DNA of 39,332 nucleotides from Bacillota bacterium. GTDB taxonomy: Bacteria > Bacillota > UBA4882 > UBA8346. The translations under genes were made by a program, and so were the position numbers. The notes beneath the pieces were generated by a model. That model was not told the DNA's origin. It did not search any database and saw nothing but the letters and a program-made list of their open reading frames with translations. Shown piece after piece: positions 32,940-39,332 of this stretch (position 1 is its first letter; the number at the start of each line of letters is the position of its first letter). Where the stretch lies: the NCBI GenBank assembly GCA_029553165.1, contig JAKPCT010000191.1:1-39332 (forward strand), read 5' to 3'.

Positions 32940-33494
32940 CTATTCAATAATTCCGGATTTCATATATATCTCTTCTTTAAGTACCCCAATATACGGCAGA
33001 TTACGATATTTCTCCGCGTAATCCAGTCCATAGCCAACAACAAAGACATCAGGAATAATAAACCCATTATAATCCGGTACCACTTCAACTTTCCGCCTAC
33101 TTGGTTTGTCTAATAAAGTACAAACTTTCAGCGATTTCGGTTTTCGGGCCTTCAAATTGTCAACCAGATATTGAAGGGTTAATCCAGTATCAACAATATC
33201 TTCAACAATGATCACGTCCCGGTCTTCAATACTCATGTCAATGTCTTTCATAATTCGAACGGTTCCACTGGACTTGGTTGATGCACCATAACTGGAGACC
33301 GCCATCAAATCATACTCCAGCGGAATTGTGATCGCTCGCATTAAGTCTGCAACAAACGGAACAGCCCCACGCATTATTCCAATCAATACTAAATCTTTAT
33401 TGATATAATCTTTACTAATCGTGGCACCCAGTTCTTTAATCTTTTTATCTAAAACCTCTGCACCAATTAACACTTTTTTCACATCAGCGATCAT
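32940..33494 (-). CDS. hpt: hypoxanthine phosphoribosyltransferase
   Basis: Salvages hypoxanthine/guanine with PRPP to IMP/GMP. The PRPP-binding motif VIIVEDIVDTGLTLQYL, the flexible loop region MAVSSYGASTKSSG and the base-contact region PDVFVVGYGLDYAEKYRNLP are all present; 184 residues is normal. A longer frame begins at 33551, but GGAGG precedes ATG 33492-33494 and a promoter overlaps the longer start, which settles it. Confidence 0.96.
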   Translation of the reverse strand: MIADVKKVLIGAEVLDKKIKELGATISKDYINKDLVLIGIMRGAVPFVADLMRAITIPLEYDLMAVSSYGASTKSSGTVRIMKDIDMSIEDRDVIIVEDIVDTGLTLQYLVDNLKARKPKSLKVCTLLDKPSRRKVEVVPDYNGFIIPDVFVVGYGLDYAEKYRNLPYIGVLKEEIYMKSGIIE

Positions 33495-33521
33495 CAGTTT
33501 ACCTCCTTCTACCTTAGCTTG

Positions 33522-33551
33522 ATAATATAACAAACCGCTTGGAGGTGTCAA
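33522..33551 (-). promoter_or_regulatory. sigma-A promoter of hpt
   Basis: Minus strand: TTGACA (33546-33551), 18 bases, TATTAT (33522-33527). It gives a leader of about 20 bases. Confidence 0.78.
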
Positions 33552-33569
33552 GCTTTATAAATATAAAAA

Positions 33570-33593
33570 AAACGGGAGTCTGCACTCCCGTTT
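33570..33593 (-). terminator. intrinsic terminator of the porin gene
   Basis: ACGGGAGT/ACTCCCGT with a CTGC loop, extended by A-T pairs, is followed on the minus strand by a run of eight T. It lies 20 bases after the porin stop. Confidence 0.9.
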
Positions 33594-33612
33594 AATTACT
33601 TAACAGTAATTC

Positions 33613-34458
33613 TTAGAACTCAACTTTGCAAGAAAGTTCGTTGGTGAATCCACCGTCATGTTTACGGTTGTATTCAAATTTCAAACCGTTCTCCAAGTTG
33701 TAGTTGAGTCTAAATGCCCAAGGATTATAGTCACCAGTTTTAACTTCATCAACTTCATCATTTAATTCATATTCAACTCTGAAGCTTAAACCGGTCTCAC
33801 CAATATCACCTTTAGCACCGATAATTTGGTACATTTCATCATCGTTGTATGGTGAATAACCTACTTGTACATAAGCTTGAAGAGTTTCGGTGAAATTGTA
33901 GTAACCGCTTAAAGCCCAACCAAGTTCGTCACCTTCAACGTTGGTATCTTGTACGGTAATGTTACCACCAAAGGTATCGGTATCATAAGCTACTTGAAGT
34001 TGATATGAACCGATATCATATTTAACATCGTCACCTTCTGCATACTCATCATGAATCCAACCTAAAGCTACGGTGAGTTCATCAGTTAATTTGTTGCTGT
34101 ATTTGAAAGCAACATCACCTTTGTAGTCAGCAAGTGGTTTGGTTAATAAGTCGGTTACGCCAGGGCCAAAGTCAAAACGTCCGAATTGGAGTTCACCGAG
34201 GTCACCAGTAACTTTGATATAAATGTCGTTAGTGGTAACTCCTCTACCAATACCGAGTTCTGCAAAAGCAGTAACACTGTCACTGATGGTAGCATTGATC
34301 TTCAAGTTACCTTCCATCCAATCTGCCTTTGCATCTGAATTTTGTTCAAAATTGTAAACTGCTTTGATCTCTCCTGAGAAACTTACTTCTGCCATTGATA
34401 CTGCAGCCATTGCGAAAACCAATACTGCACTTAAGGCAACTGCTAAAAGCTTTTTCAT
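33613..34458 (-). CDS. porin-like outer-membrane beta-barrel protein
   Basis: A 281-residue exported beta-barrel candidate. A clear signal peptide (MKKLLAVALSAVLVFAMAAV) with predicted cleavage after SMA precedes a mature protein made of alternating strands, such as VSFSGEIKAVYNF, ITVQDTNVEGDELGWALSGY, YVQVGYSPYN and LSFRVEYELN. The chain ends in EF, a terminal aromatic as expected for BAM-recognised outer-membrane proteins. It is rich in Asp/Glu and has no Cys in the mature barrel except CKVEF near the end. Smaller than classic 16-strand porins; perhaps 12-14 strands. GAGGAGG precedes the ATG. It is monocistronic, with a strong promoter and terminator, so probably abundant. Confidence 0.78.
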   Translation of the reverse strand: MKKLLAVALSAVLVFAMAAVSMAEVSFSGEIKAVYNFEQNSDAKADWMEGNLKINATISDSVTAFAELGIGRGVTTNDIYIKVTGDLGELQFGRFDFGPGVTDLLTKPLADYKGDVAFKYSNKLTDELTVALGWIHDEYAEGDDVKYDIGSYQLQVAYDTDTFGGNITVQDTNVEGDELGWALSGYYNFTETLQAYVQVGYSPYNDDEMYQIIGAKGDIGETGLSFRVEYELNDEVDEVKTGDYNPWAFRLNYNLENGLKFEYNRKHDGGFTNELSCKVEF

Positions 34459-34663
34459 TCGAAACTTTCCTCCTCATTTTTTTGTTTTTGTTTTTGGCAA
34501 AAACACTGTCAAAGTCGGATTGTTTCTCCGCATTATCCCTTTGATATCAGCTATCTTAAGTTAGTAAACGAGGGATCCAATATTTTCCACGCAAACCTTC
34601 TTATGATAACATCAACCGCCGTTCAAATTTGGAAAACCGCTCCTCTTTTGATGGTGTTCTCCC
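34459..34663 (-). other. long 5' leader of the porin gene
   Basis: About 205 bases lie between the predicted start (near 34663) and the porin ATG. Small hairpins are visible, CGGA/TCCG and GTTTTT/AAAAAC, the latter 20 bases before the ribosome binding site. No known riboswitch was recognised. From 34700 to 34967 the gap is A/T-rich and holds only an unsupported 63-codon frame (34665-34856). Confidence 0.45.
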
Positions 34664-34669
34664 GTTAAC

Positions 34670-34699
34670 ATTTTAAATGATCTACAGACAACCTGTCAA
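34670..34699 (-). promoter_or_regulatory. sigma-A promoter of the porin gene
   Basis: Minus strand: TTGACA (34694-34699), 18 bases, TAAAAT (34670-34675). Confidence 0.72.
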
Positions 34700-34967
34700 G
34701 GAATTTTTTTCTCTCTTTATCAATTCCTGACCATTTTAGCCATTTAACGGGCAAAACTCCGGTTTTCACCTGATATCTCAATTCATATTTTTGAGATATA
34801 TAATTATTACACTTAAGTTCCCTAAAACCTTCTTTTTTTCTTATGGTAATTTTCACCTTTCAGCCTTAGAGAATTACTTGTAATAATTTTATTAAACTAA
34901 TTCAATAATATTTTACGGCTTCCTCTTGGGAATTTTGCCCACTTATTATAAACCTAAACGAGGCCTA

Positions 34968-35462
34968 TTATTTTTCTCCTTTTTTCAACGTCCTTAACAT
35001 CGCAATCTGTCCGGTCCGAACAATCTCTTTAATCCCATATGACTTCAACAAAGCGATTAGAGCCTCAACTTTAGCCGTACCGCCGGTAATCTCAATTATT
35101 ACCGCTCGGCTGCTGACATCGACGATCTTAGCCCGAAAAATATCGACGATCTGCATTATTTCGGAACGATTTTGAGAACTGGCATTCACCTTGATCAATG
35201 CTAACTCTCGCTCAACCGAATCCTCTGCAGGCAGATCGTTAACTTTCACAACATCAATCAATTTGTACAACTGTTTCTCGATCTGTTCTACGATTTGATC
35301 GTCTTCGGCATCGACTACAATAACTATTCGTGATAAACCGGGATCTTCGGAGCGTCCGACCGCAATGCTCTCAATATTATATCCTCTGCGACTAAAAAGT
35401 CCGGCTACCCGAACCATTACACCAGGTTGATTTACTACTAAAGCAGATATTACGTGTCGCAT
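34968..35462 (-). CDS. ilvN: acetolactate synthase small subunit
   Basis: The regulatory subunit that gives valine feedback to acetolactate synthase. The N-terminal ACT domain (about 4-75) begins HVISALVVNQPGVMVRVAGL with FSRRGYNIESIAVG, the usual effector-binding stretch. A C-terminal domain follows with DIFRAKIVDVSSRAVIIEIT. The length of 164 is normal. Its ATG shares one base with the ilvB stop (TGATG), so translation is coupled. It is the last gene of the unit; no clear terminator is visible in the 100 bases after it. Confidence 0.96.
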   Translation of the reverse strand: MRHVISALVVNQPGVMVRVAGLFSRRGYNIESIAVGRSEDPGLSRIVIVVDAEDDQIVEQIEKQLYKLIDVVKVNDLPAEDSVERELALIKVNASSQNRSEIMQIVDIFRAKIVDVSSRAVIIEITGGTAKVEALIALLKSYGIKEIVRTGQIAMLRTLKKGEK

Positions 35463-37129
35463 CAGTCGTTCACTCCAATCATCTTATTAATCGCACAACC
35501 AGCCGGAACCATCGGCAGTACATTCTCTTCACGGTCAATCTGACAGTCAATCACTACCGGTCCCGGAGTCTCCAAGGCTTCTTTCAATTTGGCAACCAGA
35601 TCATCTCCGGCAGTGATCCTAAATCCTTTAGCGCCATAAGCTTCGGCAATCTTAACAAAGTCAGGATTGGTCTCTAAAATCGTCCCCGAATAACGCCGTT
35701 GGAAGAATAACTCCTGCCACTGCCGTACCATTCCTAAATAGAAATTGTTAAGAATAATTATTTTTACCGGGATATTGTAAGCCACCACTGTTCCCAGTTC
35801 CTGAATATTCATTTGGATACTCCCGTCTCCGGCAATATTGATTACCATTTTATCGGGATTACCGATCTGTGCCCCGACAGCTGCCGGAAAACCAAATCCC
35901 ATTGTCCCTAATCCGCCGGAGGTTATCAATGAACGTGATCTGTTAAATTTGTAGTACTGTGCCGTCCACATCTGGTGTTGCCCAACTTCGGTACAGATAA
36001 TTGCATCCCCTTTAGTGATCTCATTGAGGGCTTCAATAACCATCTGTGGTTTTAAACCGCTCTTTTCATAAGTTAACGGATAGGCTTGTTTCCACTTGGC
36101 AATCTGGACAATCCATTCGGGATGTTGTTTGGTTTCGGTTTTCTCTAATAATGTTTCTAAAACTGTTTTAACATCACCAACAATCGGAATCTCTGCTTTG
36201 ACGTTTTTACCAATCTCCGCAGGGTCGATATCAATATGAATTACCGTTGCTTTTGGCGCAAAACAGTCAATCTTCCCTGTTACCCGATCGTCAAATCTTG
36301 CTCCGACAGCAATCAGTAAATCGGTCTCACAGACTGCGAAGTTTGCAGTTGCTGTTCCATGCATTCCTAGCATCCCTAAATTTAGCGGATGGGCACTTGG
36401 AAACGCTGTCATCCCCATTAATGTTGTTGTAACGGGGATCTCCATCTTTTCAGCCAATTTTTTGATCAACTCATCAGCACCTGAAGTCACTGCGCCTCCA
36501 CCAACATAAAGAACCGGTCGCTTGGCTTTGTGCAATGCATCTGCCGCTTCCTTGATCTGACGAATGTTTCCAATGTAATTTGGCTTATAGCCTTGTAAAG
36601 AGATCGTTTCCGGATATTCAAACTTCGCTTTATCAACGGAAATATCCTTTGGCAAATCAATCAGCACCGGGCCAGGACGTCCCGTAGTAGCAATATGAAA
36701 TGCCTCTTTAATAATTCTAGGTAATTCTTTGATACTCCGCACCAAATAATTATGCTTAGTAATCGGAATAGTAATCCCTGTGATATCTGCTTCCTGAAAT
36801 GAGTCACATCCGATTAACGAAGTCGGTACCTGACCGGTAATCGCAATTAATGGTACCGAATCCATATAGGCAGTGGCAATACCTGTTACTAAGTTGGTTG
36901 CTCCTGGACCTGAAGTGGCCAGACAGACACCGGGCTTTCCGGTGCTCCGGGCATATCCATCAGCAGCATGCACCGCGCCCTGTTCATGCCGGACCAAAAT
37001 ATTTCTAATCTTTGAATCGTAAAGTTTATCATAAATGGGAATAACCTGACCGCCAGGGTATCCGAATATTACTTCTACCCCTTCTCGTTCAAGGCACTCT
37101 AAGAGAATCTCTGCTCCTGTGATAGTCAT
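35462..37129 (-). CDS. ilvB: acetolactate synthase large subunit
   Basis: A thiamine-diphosphate enzyme condensing pyruvate to acetolactate (valine/leucine) or with 2-oxobutyrate (isoleucine). The catalytic Glu is in [17 protein letters not shown] (E49 from the chosen start), [13 protein letters not shown] is the binding loop, and the ThDP/Mg motif is [15 protein letters not shown] with NN at its end. 555 residues. GGAGG is 5 bases before ATG 37127-37129; the upstream in-frame TTG would lie on the ribosome binding site. Own promoter, coupled to ilvN. Confidence 0.97.
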   Translation of the reverse strand: MTITGAEILLECLEREGVEVIFGYPGGQVIPIYDKLYDSKIRNILVRHEQGAVHAADGYARSTGKPGVCLATSGPGATNLVTGIATAYMDSVPLIAITGQVPTSLIGCDSFQEADITGITIPITKHNYLVRSIKELPRIIKEAFHIATTGRPGPVLIDLPKDISVDKAKFEYPETISLQGYKPNYIGNIRQIKEAADALHKAKRPVLYVGGGAVTSGADELIKKLAEKMEIPVTTTLMGMTAFPSAHPLNLGMLGMHGTATANFAVCETDLLIAVGARFDDRVTGKIDCFAPKATVIHIDIDPAEIGKNVKAEIPIVGDVKTVLETLLEKTETKQHPEWIVQIAKWKQAYPLTYEKSGLKPQMVIEALNEITKGDAIICTEVGQHQMWTAQYYKFNRSRSLITSGGLGTMGFGFPAAVGAQIGNPDKMVINIAGDGSIQMNIQELGTVVAYNIPVKIIILNNFYLGMVRQWQELFFQRRYSGTILETNPDFVKIAEAYGAKGFRITAGDDLVAKLKEALETPGPVVIDCQIDREENVLPMVPAGCAINKMIGVND

Positions 37130-37177
37130 CTTCGCCTCCAAAATTTAATAAGTTCTGTGATAATTAATTATTAAATA

Positions 37178-37206
37178 ACTATAATAGATACATTTTCCAT
37201 TGTCAA
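37178..37206 (-). promoter_or_regulatory. sigma-A promoter of ilvBN
   Basis: Minus strand: TTGACA (37201-37206), 17 bases, TATAGT (37178-37183). The leader is only about 40 bases, so no T-box or leader-peptide attenuator fits here. From 37207 to 37321 nothing else is recognised. Confidence 0.8.
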
Positions 37207-37321
37207 GATGTATTTGCTGTTCTGTAAAACCCCTAAAATAAAGACTTTACGCTTTAGTCCTATCTTTAAATGCTTATTTTTAGAGTATTTATAATTTTAT
37301 AATCATAATTTTATTCTAAAA

Positions 37322-37357
37322 ATAAGGAACCTTGAGGCCAACCTCTTGGTTCCTTAT
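37322..37357 (-). terminator. intrinsic terminator after ilvD
   Basis: ATAAGGAACC (37322-37331) pairs with GGTTCCTTAT (37348-37357), with an inner GAGG/CCTC pairing; the minus strand continues TTTTAG. It lies about 75 bases past the ilvD stop. Confidence 0.8.
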
Positions 37358-37432
37358 CAAAATTTTTTAATTTTTTTAGATTGATATTTGAAATTTTCGT
37401 TTCGTATTAACGTTATGCACCCAATTTTTCTT

Positions 37433-39100
37433 TTACTTTAGGATTGCTCCGGTGTTTGCCGAAGTAACTAATCTGCTATAACGATTTAAATAACCGGTTT
37501 TAACCCGGGGTTCCGGTTGCACCCATTCACGGCGTCTGGCCTCAAGTTCCGCATCGCTAACCAATAAATCCACCCTGCGATTTGGAATATCAATTTTAAT
37601 TTGATCCCCTTCTTTAACCAAAGCAATTGGCCCGCCTTCCATCGCCTCTGGAGAAATATGACCAATCGACGCTCCCCTTGAAGCACCGGAAAATCTACCG
37701 TCGGTCAATAAGGCGACCTCTTTATCCAGCCCCATTCCGGCAATCGCAGAGGTTGGGCCAAGCATCTCCCGCATACCAGGCCCACCTTTTGGCCCCTCAT
37801 AGCGAATTATGACAACATCGCCAGCCACAATCTTGCCACCCAGAATCGCTTTGATTGCATCCTCTTCGGAATCAAAAACCCGGGCCGGGCCCTGATGTTG
37901 TTTCATCTCTTCAGCCACAGCCGACTGTTTGACAACACAACCATCCGGAGCTAAGTTACCCCACAAGATGGCTAATCCACCCTCTTGGTGATATGGATTA
38001 TCAATCGATCTAATTACATCCGGCCGTAAAACCGTTGCTGCGCCAATATTCTCCGCAACCGTCTTCCCGGTTACTGTTAGTTGATCAGTATAAATTAAAC
38101 CTTTCTTAGCTAACTCATTCATAACTGCAGGGATTCCTCCGGCTTCATCCAGGTCTTGAATATGATGAATTCCTCCCGGCCGTAAATAGGCTAAATGAGG
38201 AGTTTTTTCGCTGATTTTATTGACCCAATTCAGATCCAAAGTTATACCTACTTCATGAGCAATTGCCGGCAGATGCAACACGGTATTAGTTGATCCGCCG
38301 ATGGCCATATCAACCGTAAACGTATTGGCAAATGCTTTTTCAGTCATGATATCCCTTGGTTTAATGTCTTGCTTTATTAATTCCATAACTCGCATTCCCG
38401 CTGCTTTTGCCAGTCTAATCCTTCGCGAATCTACAGCAGGAATAGTACCGTTACCGGGTAAACCCATACCCAGTACTTCCACCATACAGTTCATGGTATT
38501 CGCGGTAAACATTCCTGAGCATGAACCACACCCAGGGCAAGCTGTTTCTTCTAACTCCTTCAACTCGGCTTCGGTCATCTTCCCTGAAGATACTGCTCCT
38601 ACTCCTTCAAATACCGAATTTAAATCAGCCCGTTCCCCTTTAAACTTACCGGCCAGCATCGGCCCGCCACTAATAACAATACTCGGCAGATTAATTCTCC
38701 CGGCCGCCATCAGCATCCCCGGGACGATCTTATCACAGTTTGGAATAAAGACGGCACCATCAAACGCATGAGCTAAAATCATACTCTCAGCCGAATCTGC
38801 AATCAGTTCCCGGCTTGCCAGCGAATATTTCATCCCTTCATGTCCCATCGCAATTCCGTCGCAAACCCCAATGGCTCCAAACTCGATTGGTGTACCGCCG
38901 GCGATCCGCACTCCAGTTTTTACTGCCTCAACAATTGTATCCAGATGGATATGCCCCGGTATAATTTCATTAGCCGGATTTACGATCGCCACTAGAGGCC
39001 TGGACAATTCCTCATCGGTATATCCCATTGCCTTAAACAAGGAACGGTGTGGCGACCGTTCAAACCCTTTTAATACTTGATCACTCCTCAAAGCTCCCAT
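37433..39100 (-). CDS. ilvD: dihydroxy-acid dehydratase
   Basis: An Fe-S dehydratase converting dihydroxy acids to 2-keto acids, the third step of branched-chain amino-acid synthesis. Cluster ligands are visible in [12 protein letters not shown] and [32 protein letters not shown]-like [18 protein letters not shown] and the C-terminal [18 protein letters not shown] are family marks. 555 residues is normal. GGAGG precedes the ATG. It is transcribed separately from ilvBN, from its own promoter. Confidence 0.97.
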   Translation of the reverse strand: MGALRSDQVLKGFERSPHRSLFKAMGYTDEELSRPLVAIVNPANEIIPGHIHLDTIVEAVKTGVRIAGGTPIEFGAIGVCDGIAMGHEGMKYSLASRELIADSAESMILAHAFDGAVFIPNCDKIVPGMLMAAGRINLPSIVISGGPMLAGKFKGERADLNSVFEGVGAVSSGKMTEAELKELEETACPGCGSCSGMFTANTMNCMVEVLGMGLPGNGTIPAVDSRRIRLAKAAGMRVMELIKQDIKPRDIMTEKAFANTFTVDMAIGGSTNTVLHLPAIAHEVGITLDLNWVNKISEKTPHLAYLRPGGIHHIQDLDEAGGIPAVMNELAKKGLIYTDQLTVTGKTVAENIGAATVLRPDVIRSIDNPYHQEGGLAILWGNLAPDGCVVKQSAVAEEMKQHQGPARVFDSEEDAIKAILGGKIVAGDVVIIRYEGPKGGPGMREMLGPTSAIAGMGLDKEVALLTDGRFSGASRGASIGHISPEAMEGGPIALVKEGDQIKIDIPNRRVDLLVSDAELEARRREWVQPEPRVKTGYLNRYSRLVTSANTGAILK

Positions 39101-39154
39101 AAATTCGCCTCCGTTATCAACTATCTTATAGTTTTGTCATACATAATTTTATTA

Positions 39155-39183
39155 ATAATATAATGAAAAATATAGCATGTCAA
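39155..39183 (-). promoter_or_regulatory. sigma-A promoter of ilvD
   Basis: Minus strand: TTGACA (39178-39183), 17 bases, TATTAT (39155-39160). The leader is about 50 bases. The -35 lies about 17 bases from the hairpin cluster at the window edge. Confidence 0.8.
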
Positions 39184-39199
39184 CCACCAGAAAATCATG

Positions 39200-39332
39200 A
39201 CCACCCGTAAAACGGGTGGTTTGCACATGCCCTATAAGGGCGTGCTACTAGCCAAGTCTCAAGACTTTTTGAATAAAAGCCTACCAACCGCATTTGTTTT
39301 ACAAACTACCCCTCAAAGGGGTTATTTTTTCT
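39200..39332. repeat. cluster of four short-loop hairpins, possible IS200/IS605-type end
   Basis: Four perfect hairpins with 2-3-base loops follow one another: ACCACCCGT/ACGGGTGGT (39200-39220), TGCCCT/AGGGCG with G-U (39226-39244), AAGTCT/AGACTT (39254-39267) and ACCCCT/AGGGGT (39308-39322), the last followed by TTTTTT. Such series are typical of ends of IS200/IS605 elements recognised as single-strand hairpins. No transposase lies in the window; the element would continue to the right. Confidence 0.5.

Noticed and set aside
34665-34856. 63-codon minus-strand frame upstream of the porin gene
   Set aside because: No ribosome binding site before its GTG, no recognisable protein features, and its end overlaps a good promoter for the porin gene.
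37130-37432. T-box or leader attenuator for ilvBN
   Set aside because: The hairpin lies upstream of the ilvB promoter and fits as the ilvD terminator; no T-box sequence or leader peptide is seen.
38301-38771. 156-codon frame antisense to ilvD
   Set aside because: The opposite strand encodes strictly conserved IlvD motifs; this frame has no ribosome binding site.

Overview
The window reads as chromosomal housekeeping DNA from a low-to-moderate GC (about 40% by eye) diderm member of the Bacillota. Firmicute traits are a glmS ribozyme, CdaA, RNase J, strong AGGAGG-type ribosome binding sites, many TTG starts and TTGACA/TATAAT promoters. Outer-membrane traits are a 281-residue porin-like beta-barrel precursor ending in Phe and a PorV/UPF0164-type protein. 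A lineage near Limnochordia/Hydrogenispora or Halanaerobia would fit, but this is inference and no rRNA is present.

Layout. 1-0.8 kb: a small hypothetical gene, an outward promoter, and a tRNA cluster (Arg-ACG, Ser-GCU, Ser-UGA; CCA encoded). 0.95-2.9 kb: WYL regulator, VOC protein and GyrI-like effector-binding protein. 2.9-6.7 kb: a sugar nucleotidyltransferase whose mutase-like half is degenerate, overlapped by a GT4 glycosyltransferase. 6.9-9.6 kb: the most unusual gene, a class III aminotransferase fused to an acyl-ACP-reductase-like domain. 9.8-15.3 kb: an operon of nitroreductase, cheR, acpS, NAD(P)HX repair enzyme, alr and a membrane-anchored glucodextranase-C-like protein. 15.6-19 kb: rnj and prfC on the plus strand.

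19-22 kb: an ICMT-like membrane protein, the CCA-adding enzyme and an overlapping nucleotidyltransferase. These appear to be transcribed through a yybP-ykoY (Mn2+) riboswitch with its own terminator and a consensus promoter. 22.1-22.8 kb: two small membrane proteins. 22.8-31.1 kb: an envelope operon (lipoprotein, PorV-like, cdaA, FAD oxidoreductase, glmM, glmS ribozyme, glmS, lgt). It couples c-di-AMP synthesis, UDP-GlcNAc supply and lipoprotein maturation, and lacks cdaR. 31.2-33.6 kb: purine salvage (NCS2 permease, hpt). 33.6-34.7 kb: the porin with a long leader. 34.9-39.1 kb: ilvN, ilvB and ilvD. The right edge carries four short-loop hairpins resembling an IS200/IS605-type end.

No CRISPR array, phage module or complete transposon was seen. 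The best candidates for new biology are the aminotransferase-reductase fusion, the riboswitch placement, the catalytically dead-looking mutase domain, and two leaders that share sequence blocks.
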